Part shown: positions 1 through 6,316 of the stretch, piece after piece | How positions within the stretch are numbered: position 1 is the first letter of the stretch | How the letters are laid out: every line of letters begins with the position of its first letter | Translations under genes and position numbers: made by a program | NCBI GenBank assembly: GCA_030640765.1 | Contig: DAOWIT010000066.1 | Coordinates: forward strand, 1-6,402 | Source of the DNA: Candidatus Latescibacterota bacterium | GTDB taxonomy: Bacteria; Latescibacterota; MVCY01 | Direction: 5' to 3' | Length of the DNA: 6,402 nucleotides | The notes under the pieces: model-generated | The model's database searches: none | What the model was told of the DNA's origin: nothing | Seen by the model: the letters and a program-made list of their open reading frames with translations, nothing else

Positions 1-54
1 AATTCCCACGCTCTTACATTACTCTATTTTTTATACGCTTATTCTTCTTTCTGT

Positions 55-1422
55 CTAATAATTGGTGATTAGGGAAACGGAGGGAAACTCTCTGAGTTTC
101 CCGGTGACTATCTCCCTTATTTGCTCAAGTCGCTGTTTAGTATTGGCCTCGAAGCGCAAGACCAGGATCGGCTGGGTATTGGAGGCTCTGATCAACCCCC
201 ATCCATCGCCAAATAATATGCGCACACCGTCCAGATCAATAGTGTCGTATCTACTCTGAAAGTATTTTTTGACCTGTTCCACCACCTTAAACTTCTCCTC
301 ATCAGGACAGGAAACCCTTATCTCCGGGGTGGCATAGTAAAGAGGAACATCCTCCAATAACTGCGAGAAAGCCTTATCGCTATGGGAAAGTATCTCTAAC
401 AGCCGACAGGATGCGTAGATAGCATCATCATAGCCGTAATATCTGTCCGCGAAGAACATATGTCCACTCATCTCCCCTGCCAAAAGAGCCCCCTCTTGCC
501 GCAGTTTTCCCTTTATTAAGGAATGGCCTGTCTTCCACATAATCGGCACTCCTCCGTGCTTTTTGATATCCTCCAGTAAGGCCTGGGAACATTTCACATC
601 AAATATTATCTTTGCTCCTTTTTTTTGTCGTAATATCTGACGAGAGAAAAGGATTAACAGCCTGTCACCCCAGACTATTCGGCCTTTGTCGTCTACCACA
701 CCTATCCGGTCACCATCACCGTCGTAGGCCACCCCTAACTCGGCCTTCTCCTCCTTAACAATCCTAATTAAATCCTCTAAATATTCAGGAACAGTCGGAT
801 CGGGGAAATGGTTGGGGAAATTACCGTCTAAATTACAATACAATCTCCTAACTTTGCAGCCTATAGCTTCGATTAAACCAGGGGCTACGGCCCCGGCAGT
901 GCCGTTGCCGGCATCTAATACTACCTTCACTTCTCTCTTAATATCTATCCCGTTCTTTAAATGACTGCAATAAGGATCTATGGTCTTTGCCCGATCGAGT
1001 TTTCCCTTGCCTTTGGCAAATCTGCCTATTTCGATTATTCTTCTTAGTTCCTGGATTTTCTCGCCATATATGGAAGCATAACCTTCACAGATTTTGAACC
1101 CGTTGAAATCTGGAGGATTATGACTGCCAGTGATCATTATTCCCCCATCTTTCTGCAAATAGACGATGGAGTAGTAGAAGACAGGCGTTGGCAGAAGGCC
1201 CACATCTACGACATTGCACCCGGTGGAGAGCAATCCAGCTATTGCCGCATTAGCAAAGCGCTCGGAGCTGAGGCGATTATCTCTGCCAACTACAAGGTCT
1301 TTTTTTCCAGCAGCTTGGATGTAAGTCCCAAAGGCCTGTCCTATCTGTCTGGAAACCTCATCGCTGAGATCCTTCTCCACTATGCCTCGAATATCATATT
1401 CTCTGAATATCTGAGGATTCAT
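55..1422 (-). CDS. phosphomannomutase/phosphoglucomutase (alpha-D-phosphohexomutase family)
   Basis: Cytoplasmic enzyme that interconverts the 1- and 6-phosphates of mannose and/or glucose, supplying precursors for nucleotide sugars and surface polysaccharide. With the start at 1422 the protein has 455 residues, the normal length for the AlgC/ManB type. All four family signatures are present in order: the N-terminal FREYDIRG; the catalytic phosphoserine loop TGSHNP at residues 98-103 (Ser100); the Mg2+ loop DGDGDR at 234-239; the sugar-specificity loop GEMSGH at 316-321; and the phosphate-binding RASNTQP at 412-418. An in-frame ATG at 1507-1509 would add 29 residues, but these come from a dispersed repeat and have no family similarity. 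The ATG at 1420-1422 gives the typical MNPQIFREYDIRG start and has AGGA 6 nt upstream. The gene ends with TAG. Whether it prefers mannose or glucose phosphates cannot be decided from sequence. The 291-bp gap after dnaJ suggests separate transcription, though I found no clear promoter. Confidence 0.95.
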   Translation of the reverse strand: MNPQIFREYDIRGIVEKDLSDEVSRQIGQAFGTYIQAAGKKDLVVGRDNRLSSERFANAAIAGLLSTGCNVVDVGLLPTPVFYYSIVYLQKDGGIMITGSHNPPDFNGFKICEGYASIYGEKIQELRRIIEIGRFAKGKGKLDRAKTIDPYCSHLKNGIDIKREVKVVLDAGNGTAGAVAPGLIEAIGCKVRRLYCNLDGNFPNHFPDPTVPEYLEDLIRIVKEEKAELGVAYDGDGDRIGVVDDKGRIVWGDRLLILFSRQILRQKKGAKIIFDVKCSQALLEDIKKHGGVPIMWKTGHSLIKGKLRQEGALLAGEMSGHMFFADRYYGYDDAIYASCRLLEILSHSDKAFSQLLEDVPLYYATPEIRVSCPDEEKFKVVEQVKKYFQSRYDTIDLDGVRILFGDGWGLIRASNTQPILVLRFEANTKQRLEQIREIVTGKLREFPSVSLITNY

Positions 1423-1428
1423 TCTACA

Positions 1429-1432
1429 TCCT
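1429..1432 (-). promoter_or_regulatory. Shine-Dalgarno site that fixes the mutase start
   Basis: Reading the minus strand, AGGA sits 6 nt before the ATG at 1422, with a second purine stretch (AAGGA) at 1436-1440. This supports the internal ATG over the upstream ATG at 1509, which lies inside repeat sequence. Confidence 0.6.
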
Positions 1433-1484
1433 AAGTCCTTAAACAATGGTCTTAACTTTGATAGACTCGTAAAAAGTCTCTTTT

Positions 1485-1626
1485 TGTCATGCTGAGCTTG
1501 TCGAAGCATCTCATAAGTTACTGGAATTTATCAACACATGAGATTTTTCGCGGAGCCTGCCCTGAGGGAGATTCTTCAGTCGCTATCGCTCCTTCAGAAT
1601 GACAGCCAGCGAAGGGCTCAGAATAA
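1485..1626. repeat. cluster of degenerate dispersed-repeat units in inverted orientation
   Basis: On the plus strand a unit runs TGTCATGCTGA ... GAAGCATCTC (1485-1512). On the minus strand a related unit runs TGTCATTCTGA ... GAAGAATCTC (1604 down to 1568), so the two face each other. A fragment at 1538-1550 (ATGAGATTTTTCGC) pairs with 1501-1514: ATCTCAT at 1508-1514 and ATGAGAT at 1538-1544 are exact complements, and about 10 of 12 bases match when the arms are extended. A further minus-strand piece, TTATTCTGAGCCCTTCGC, covers about 1609-1626. A small hairpin with arms AGACT/AGTCT (1463-1467 and 1475-1479) lies just outside. From memory, sequences of the form TGTCATTCTGA...GAAGAATCTC recur between genes in many environmental bacterial genomes. 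No transposase is present. The cluster fills the dnaJ-mutase gap and generates the spurious N-terminal extension of the mutase reading frame. Confidence 0.7.
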
Positions 1627-1638
1627 CGGCCTTACTAC

Positions 1639-1682
1639 TTTTTTCGAGTCAATCAAACATCGAACTGTTTCAATCGAAAAAA
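1639..1682. repeat. AT-rich inverted repeat downstream of dnaJ, possible weak terminator
   Basis: The outer arms TTTTTTCGA (1639-1647) and TCGAAAAAA (1674-1682) are exact complements. Inside them AAACA (1655-1659) pairs with TGTTT (1666-1670) around a 6-nt loop, leaving unequal bulges of 7 and 3 nt. It starts about 30 bp beyond the dnaJ stop. RNA read on the minus strand would carry a run of eight U before the stem. It lacks the GC-rich stem of a classic intrinsic terminator, so a terminator role is only a possibility. Confidence 0.4.
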
Positions 1683-1713
1683 AATAGAACCCGTGGACCT
1701 GAAGAGATTTCCT

Positions 1714-2823
1714 TTATTTTTGGGGCGGGGTGATATCCTCCATTTTGGCCAGTCGATCCAGAAGCTCCTTCTCTTCTTTGTTAAGTTTTGTAGGAACCCA
1801 CACATTGACTCGTACTAGTTGATCACCTTTCCCGTGACCATCGGTCCTAAGCAGTCCCTTGCTCCGAAGCCGAAACACCTTACCTGATTGAGTACCAGGG
1901 GGAATTCTCATCAGGACCTTCTCGTAAAGGGTGGGGACTCTCACCTCATCCCCCAAGGCTGCCTGGGGAAAACTTATGGAAAGCTCGTAGATAACATCAT
2001 CACCGTGTCTGGTAAAATACGAGTGGGGCAACTCTTCTATGAAAATAAGCAGATCACCAGCAGACCCAGCGCGGGGACCAACATCGCCCTGGCTACGCAA
2101 GGGGATATAGTTGCCATTTCCCACACCTGGGGGGACTTTTACCGATATGGTGGCTGCGCTTCGCACCCTTCCTTCGCCAGCACAACTGGGGCAGGGTTCG
2201 GTGACTACCCTGCCTTCTCCACCACACCGGGGACAAGTGGTGATGTTAACAAACTGTCCGAAGAAAGACCTGGAACTTTGCCTTACCTGACCAGTGCCGT
2301 GGCAAAGAAGACAAGTTTGGGTAGCACCGGTGCGGGATCCTGTGCCTTTACATGCTTCACAGCGCTGAAATTTTTTCAGTCGGAGTTTCTTCTCCACCCC
2401 AGTGGCGATCTCTTCTAAAGAGAGTTGCAGGCTAACCCTGAGATCTGATCCTCTTTGTGGGCCTGCCTCTCTTGTCCGACTTCTTCTGCCAAATATGTCA
2501 CCAAAGAATCCTTCGCCGAAGAGATTCTCAAAGATATCCTCAAAATCGGTGGCGTGGGTGAAATCCGACCACTGGAATCCGCCGCGGCTAAAGGTATCCC
2601 CGAGTCCCTCGTGCCCAAACCGGTCGTAAGTGGACCGTTTCTTGGGATCAATAAGTACCTCGTATGCCTCGGATGCCTGTTTAAACTTTTCCTCGGCCTC
2701 TTTGTCCTCAGGATTTCTATCTGGGTGATACCGCATTGCCTGCTGCCGATAAGCCTTCTTAACCTCCTCCTCAGAGGCGTCTCTACTTAGTCCCAACACT
2801 TCATAATAATCGCGCTTTGCCAT
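1714..2823 (-). CDS. dnaJ: chaperone protein DnaJ (type I Hsp40)
   Basis: Cytoplasmic co-chaperone that delivers unfolded proteins to DnaK and stimulates its ATPase. At 369 residues it has the full type I layout. The J domain (about 1-70) carries the HPD motif at 33-35. A Gly/Phe-rich linker spans about 70-115. The zinc-binding region has four intact CxxCxGxG repeats: CEACKGTG 155-162, CLLCHGTG 171-178, CPRCGGEG 197-204 and CPSCAGEG 211-218. The C-terminal client-binding domains follow, including the family stretches [18 protein letters not shown] and [16 protein letters not shown]. No key residue is missing. The ATG at 2821-2823 gives the standard [11 protein letters not shown] start and has AAAGGG 7 nt upstream. 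It is the last gene of the ftsY-tex-dnaJ unit, 24 bp after tex. The usual neighbours grpE and dnaK are not in the window. Confidence 0.98.
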   Translation of the reverse strand: MAKRDYYEVLGLSRDASEEEVKKAYRQQAMRYHPDRNPEDKEAEEKFKQASEAYEVLIDPKKRSTYDRFGHEGLGDTFSRGGFQWSDFTHATDFEDIFENLFGEGFFGDIFGRRSRTREAGPQRGSDLRVSLQLSLEEIATGVEKKLRLKKFQRCEACKGTGSRTGATQTCLLCHGTGQVRQSSRSFFGQFVNITTCPRCGGEGRVVTEPCPSCAGEGRVRSAATISVKVPPGVGNGNYIPLRSQGDVGPRAGSAGDLLIFIEELPHSYFTRHGDDVIYELSISFPQAALGDEVRVPTLYEKVLMRIPPGTQSGKVFRLRSKGLLRTDGHGKGDQLVRVNVWVPTKLNKEEKELLDRLAKMEDITPPQK

Positions 2824-2847
2824 AAGAAAACCCTTTCACACAGTTAA

Positions 2848-4986
2848 TTAGAACCTCATCGATAGAGCCACTCTGTTTTTTTCTAAGTCTACATTAATCA
2901 CCTTCACCTCAACTATGTCTCCCACAGAAACGACCTCGAAAGGATCCTTTATAAATTTATCGCTGAGCTGAGAGATATGCACCAGGCCGCTTTTTCGCAT
3001 CCCGATATCTACGAAAACGCCGAACGGAGCCACAGTTTTCACTCTTCCCTTAAGCAGCATTCCCTCCTTCAAATCTTCCAGCCGTAGCACTTCGGTCCGT
3101 AACATAATTGGACGGGAATCTTCCCGAATGTCGGTGGTGGGATTCTCCAGATTTTTCAAAATATCCTTAAAGGTGGACTCCCTCAATGAGAATTCAGAGG
3201 CCAATTGGGCTGTATCCGCCTTAGCAAGTCTCATCTTCACCCGCACTGCCTTGACACTCTCTGGCAAATTGCTAACACCACTTCCCCATCGCTCCAGCAA
3301 TTGATAAACAGTATCGTATTGTTCCGGGTGAATAAAGGTATTATCCAAGGGATTAGACCCGCCTTCTACCCGCAGGAAACCTACACACTGGAAAAATTCT
3401 CTATCTCCTAAACCCTCAACTTCCTTTAGTTCATCCCGACTCTGGAACCCGCCCCGTTCTTCCCGGTAGTGAACGATCCGTTTGGCTAACTCTGGCGACA
3501 AACCAGGGACATACTTGAGTAGAGAGACTGAAGCTGTATTTAAGTCAACTCCCACCTGATTGACGCAGAGCTGAATAACAAAAGAGAGCTCATCATTCAA
3601 CCGGTCCTGATCTATTTCCTGCTGGTAGATTCCGATCCTAATAAATTTGGGATTAATTTTAACCAGTTCTCTTAAGGGATCCTGAAGTCGGCGGGCGATG
3701 AAGATAGTGCTCCGTAGTCCCGTATCCAGCTCGGGGAACTCCTCCTGGGCCGCTTCAGAGAATGAATACGCAGAAGCTCCATCTTCTTCTACCACTGTAT
3801 AAGAAAGTTTTCTCTCCGAGCGGGAAAGGATTTCCGCCACCAATCTCTCTGTCTGCTCAACAGCCATTCCGTTGCCCAAGGCAATAATGTCTATCTGATC
3901 TCTTTGTACAAGATCCAACAGGTCGCTCACTGTTTGCTCCCACTGGTTTTGTAGATCAAGCACTGCTCCCTCTATGTATTCTCCTGCCTGGCCAATTACC
4001 GCCGCCCTGGTGACAGTTTTGACTCCGGAACCTATGCCCAGTATTACTGTGTTCTTGAGAGGTGCTCTTAATAGTTCGCTCTTTAAGTTCCTGGCAAACA
4101 TAATGATAAAGTACTCCTCGGCCTTTTCTGTCAATTCACTCCTCAATTGCCGTTTAATAGCAGGGGCAATCAGTCGTCGGTATCCTTCTTTGATAGCCTT
4201 CTTTAGCTCATCGAGAAAGATCGTTTCCCTATTCTTCACCACATGAGCCTCTATCCTCTTGAGTATCTCTTCTTCGGGGGCATCTATCGATACCTTAAGG
4301 ATCTTTTCCTTCTCGCCCCGATTTATAGCTAGGATTCGATAAGGCGGGATCTTCCAGGGAGCTTCGCTATACTTGTAATACATCTCAAACTCGCCTCGCA
4401 GAAACTGGCCTCTGGCTTGGGTGATAAGCATCCCCTTCTGAGAGGTGAATTTTCTCACAATTTCCCTTATTTCAAGATCTTGAGAGAAACGCCTGGCGAC
4501 AATATCTCTGGCTGATGCCAAAACAGCCTCAGGGGTAAGTAGATCTCCTTCTGTCCTTACATACTGTAAAGCGTAATCTTCAGGTGAACCTTGTGTCACT
4601 TCCTGAGCTAACATTAGGTCTGCCAGTGGTTGCAACCCCAGTTGCCTTGCCAACTCCGCCCTGGTGAGCTCTGCTGGCTTGAATGCCAGGTATAAGTCTT
4701 CAATTTCAGGGACAGTTAAAGCGTTCTCAATTTTCTCTTCTATCTGAGGGGAGAACGTCCCCTGGTGGCTGAGAAGTTCGATAAGCTCCTTCTTCCTCTG
4801 TTCTAAGAATTTCATAGCGTTCAGGCCTCGCTGGATTTCACGGAGCTGTTCTTCATTCAATTCCCCAGTCGCTTCTCTCCGATACCAAGCAATAAAGGGC
4901 ACTGTGTGTCCTGCCTCTAAGAGCTCAACTGCCTTTTCTACCTGCGATACCTTCAAAGATAGTTCAGATGCAATTTTGACAACCAT
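2848..4986 (-). CDS. tex: Tex family S1 RNA-binding protein, divergent
   Basis: Cytoplasmic nucleic-acid-binding protein of the Tex/YhgF family, related to eukaryotic Spt6 and linked to transcription and RNA metabolism. Its 712 residues are near the short end of the family. The helical N-terminal region (about 1-200) has the family stretch HTVPFIAWYRREATGELNEEQL, slightly changed. An RNase H-like YqgF domain spans about 313-455 and includes ALGNG at 369-373, DGASAYS at 402-408 and IARRLQDPL at 430-438. Two helix-hairpin-helix motifs lie at about 480-540 (VGVDLNTAS, then PGLSPELAKRIV and VEGLGDREFF). An S1 domain at about 636-712 (KGRVKTVAPFGVFVDIG) ends the protein. The first strand of the YqgF domain reads LGIGSG at 316-321, where Tex proteins usually have LGLDPG, so the expected aspartate is absent. 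The start at 4986 has GAGGAG 5 nt upstream and lies 2 bp after the ftsY stop. Confidence 0.95.
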   Translation of the reverse strand: MVVKIASELSLKVSQVEKAVELLEAGHTVPFIAWYRREATGELNEEQLREIQRGLNAMKFLEQRKKELIELLSHQGTFSPQIEEKIENALTVPEIEDLYLAFKPAELTRAELARQLGLQPLADLMLAQEVTQGSPEDYALQYVRTEGDLLTPEAVLASARDIVARRFSQDLEIREIVRKFTSQKGMLITQARGQFLRGEFEMYYKYSEAPWKIPPYRILAINRGEKEKILKVSIDAPEEEILKRIEAHVVKNRETIFLDELKKAIKEGYRRLIAPAIKRQLRSELTEKAEEYFIIMFARNLKSELLRAPLKNTVILGIGSGVKTVTRAAVIGQAGEYIEGAVLDLQNQWEQTVSDLLDLVQRDQIDIIALGNGMAVEQTERLVAEILSRSERKLSYTVVEEDGASAYSFSEAAQEEFPELDTGLRSTIFIARRLQDPLRELVKINPKFIRIGIYQQEIDQDRLNDELSFVIQLCVNQVGVDLNTASVSLLKYVPGLSPELAKRIVHYREERGGFQSRDELKEVEGLGDREFFQCVGFLRVEGGSNPLDNTFIHPEQYDTVYQLLERWGSGVSNLPESVKAVRVKMRLAKADTAQLASEFSLRESTFKDILKNLENPTTDIREDSRPIMLRTEVLRLEDLKEGMLLKGRVKTVAPFGVFVDIGMRKSGLVHISQLSDKFIKDPFEVVSVGDIVEVKVINVDLEKNRVALSMRF

Positions 4987-4988
4987 TT

Positions 4989-5933
4989 CTACTCCTCATT
5001 GAATAAAGCATTCACAAATTCTGATGGGTCAAATTCTTTTAAATCATCCACTCCTTCTCCGATTCCAACCATCTTGATAGGAATGTTCAAATTATCTTTA
5101 ATCGCGACAACAATACCTCCTTTCGCTGTTCCATCCAGTTTAGTAAGGGCAATTCCGGTCAGTCCGATGGCCTGGTTAAAGTAATCTGCCTGGGCGATTG
5201 CATTCTGTCCGGTGGTTGCATCAAGCACCAAGATCGTCTCATCAGGAGTACCTTCTGCCTGCTTACCCAGTACCCTTTTGATCTTCTTCAACTGTTCCAT
5301 AAGGTTTACCTTGGTGTGAAGTCTGCCAGCAGTGTCAATGATGAGCAGATTCGCCCCTCGGGACTGGGCGGCACAAAAAGCATCAAAGACTACTGAGGCG
5401 GGATCGGCTCCAGGTTGATGTTTGACCAGTTCCGCCCCGGCCCGCTTGGCCCAGATCGCCAACTGTTCGATAGCCGCCGCTCGGAAGGTATCGGCCGCAG
5501 CTAAGACAACCTTTCTGTCCAAATCCCGATATCTTTTGGCTAACTTGCCGATCATTGTGGTCTTGCCTGTACCGTTCACCCCCACAACCATAATCACATA
5601 GGGGCGACCTTCCGGCTTGGTAAACTCCATCGTAGCCGGAGCCGAGCCGTCCCAGATGGCCAAAATCTGCTGTTTAAGAAGGACCTTAACCCCTTCCGAA
5701 TCAATTAGATCCCCTCGCCGAATTGACTCCCGAAGACCCCGAATGATTTTTTCGCTGGTTTCCACTCCAATATCCGCCCCGATAAGCACCTCTTCGAGTT
5801 CTTCCAGCATTTCCTCATCTGCCCTCGGATGTCTGCTCACCACCGCTGAAAGCTTCCTCACCATCCCGGTGCGAGTTTTCTTCAGGGCATCTGCTAACTT
5901 TCTAAACAAGAGATTCTGCTCCTGTAGTTTCAC
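4989..5933 (-). CDS. ftsY: signal recognition particle receptor FtsY
   Basis: SRP receptor GTPase at the inner face of the cytoplasmic membrane. It pairs with Ffh to hand ribosome-nascent chain complexes to the Sec translocon. The 314 residues form an N domain (helical bundle, about 1-95) and a G domain. The G domain has the P-loop GVNGTGKTT (118-126), DTFRAAAIEQL (148-158), DTAGR (200-204), TKLDGTAKGG (264-273) and GEGVDDL (292-298). The FtsY-type stretch LHTKVNLMEQLKKI directly after DTAGR separates it from Ffh, and there is no M domain. The long acidic A domain of E. coli FtsY is absent. The basic amphipathic N-terminus (LLFRKLADALKKTRTGMVRKL region) could contact membrane lipid. The start is GTG at 5931-5933, with AAAGG 5 nt upstream. 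It is the first gene of the operon, about 29 nt from the predicted transcript start. Confidence 0.97.
   Translation of the reverse strand: MKLQEQNLLFRKLADALKKTRTGMVRKLSAVVSRHPRADEEMLEELEEVLIGADIGVETSEKIIRGLRESIRRGDLIDSEGVKVLLKQQILAIWDGSAPATMEFTKPEGRPYVIMVVGVNGTGKTTMIGKLAKRYRDLDRKVVLAAADTFRAAAIEQLAIWAKRAGAELVKHQPGADPASVVFDAFCAAQSRGANLLIIDTAGRLHTKVNLMEQLKKIKRVLGKQAEGTPDETILVLDATTGQNAIAQADYFNQAIGLTGIALTKLDGTAKGGIVVAIKDNLNIPIKMVGIGEGVDDLKEFDPSEFVNALFNEE
4992..4997 (-). promoter_or_regulatory. tex ribosome binding site inside the ftsY 3' end
   Basis: GAGGAG on the minus strand encodes the last two residues (Glu-Glu) of FtsY and sits 5 nt before the tex ATG, with the ftsY TAG between them. Ribosomes finishing ftsY would pass directly over it, so translational coupling of the two genes is likely. 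Confidence 0.75.
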
Positions 5934-5968
5934 AATTACCTTTAGTTAATCAATCTGCATAAAGTTAT

Positions 5969-5997
5969 AGTATAAGAAACAGGGAGAAATTTGTCAA
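5969..5997 (-). promoter_or_regulatory. sigma-70-type promoter of the ftsY-tex-dnaJ operon
   Basis: On the minus strand the -35 box is TTGACA (5997 to 5992), identical to consensus. A 17-nt spacer follows, then the -10 box TATACT (5974 to 5969), five of six to consensus. The transcript would start near 5962, giving a leader of about 29 nt before the GTG of ftsY. No regulatory structure is visible in so short a leader. Confidence 0.8.
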
Positions 5998-6017
5998 TAG
6001 AAACTTGATCCATCCGT

Positions 6018-6141
6018 AGAAAGTCTAAAATCTACCACAGAGACACGGAGAAAAGCAACCACATAATTACTTGATTATTTTGAAAATCATTTCTCTCTGT
6101 GTCTCCGTGTCTCTGTGGTGAAATCAGGTTCAGAGACTTCT
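6018..6141. repeat. large imperfect palindrome with 18-bp perfect arms
   Basis: The arms ACCACAGAGACACGGAGA (6034-6051) and TCTCCGTGTCTCTGTGGT (6102-6119) are exact reverse complements, separated by 50 bp. Farther out AGAAAGTCT (6018-6026) and AGACTTCT (6134-6141) match except for one extra A, so the whole element may be about 124 bp. Inside the loop TGATT (6072-6076) pairs with AATCA (6085-6089). The right arm also has an internal direct echo: CTCTGTG occurs at 6095-6101 and 6111-6117. It lies between the two divergent promoters, about 37 bp upstream of the ftsY -35 box. It contains no coding sequence. From memory, CCACAGAGACACGGAG-type repeats are scattered between genes in several environmental bacterial groups. 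Confidence 0.85.
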
Positions 6142-6230
6142 CACAAGTCAATCAATTATGGCTCCCCAACTTCAACAAGCTATTGTAAGATCACTAATTA
6201 GGGACATTAGTACAATTCAGCAAGATAGGT

Positions 6231-6254
6231 TTCTGTTCAACGAATAGAACAGAG
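6231..6254. promoter_or_regulatory. palindrome next to the DUF39 gene promoter, candidate operator
   Basis: TCTGTTC (6232-6238) and GAACAGA (6247-6253) are perfect complements around the 8-nt spacer AACGAATA. The centre is near 6242, about 60 bp before the predicted transcript start, a spacing often used by activators. It is followed by GGGA and a run of six T (6258-6263), so a weak terminator reading is also possible, but no rightward gene ends here. The binding protein is unknown. Confidence 0.45.
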
Positions 6255-6266
6255 GGATTTTTTCCC

Positions 6267-6295
6267 TTGACAAGACGCCCTCAAAATTGTATCAT
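6267..6295 (+). promoter_or_regulatory. sigma-70-type promoter of the DUF39 gene
   Basis: TTGACA (6267-6272), a 17-nt spacer, then TATCAT (6290-6295), five of six to the -10 consensus. The transcript would begin near 6302, only about 15 nt before the ATG and just ahead of the ribosome binding site. This leaves no room for a riboswitch or attenuator in the leader. Confidence 0.75.
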
Positions 6296-6303
6296 TTCTC
6301 AAC

Positions 6304-6309
6304 AGGAGG
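6304..6309 (+). promoter_or_regulatory. strong ribosome binding site of the DUF39 gene
   Basis: A full AGGAGG lies 7 nt before the ATG at 6317 and fixes that start. It is the strongest Shine-Dalgarno match in the window. Confidence 0.85.
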
Positions 6310-6316
6310 CAAAGAG

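Noticed and set aside
1485..1682. CRISPR array or insertion sequence in the dnaJ-mutase gap
   Set aside because: The units vary in length and orientation, spacing is irregular, and no transposase or cas sequence is present.
1677..1713. Intrinsic terminator directly after the dnaJ stop
   Set aside because: A run of eight U is present in the minus-strand RNA, but the bases before it do not form a convincing GC-rich stem.
1888..2418. 176-codon plus-strand reading frame opposite dnaJ
   Set aside because: It lies wholly antisense to the zinc-finger and C-terminal part of a well-conserved dnaJ and shows no recognisable domain or ribosome binding site. The same holds for the other frames inside dnaJ, tex, ftsY and the mutase.
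6158..6247. 29-codon plus-strand frame (MAPQLQQAIVRSLIRDI...) upstream of the DUF39 promoter, considered as a leader peptide or small protein
   Set aside because: There is no Shine-Dalgarno sequence or visible promoter, and no run of Cys or Met codons as an attenuator would have. The DUF39 promoter lies downstream of it.
6231..6254. LexA/SOS box
   Set aside because: The dyad is GTTC-N8-GAAC, the opposite half-site orientation to the Gram-positive GAAC...GTTC box, and the adjacent gene is not a DNA-damage gene.
6231..6263. Hairpin followed by a T-run read as an intrinsic terminator
   Set aside because: The 7-bp stem is separated from the T-run by GGGA, and no plus-strand gene ends upstream. 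An operator role fits the position better.
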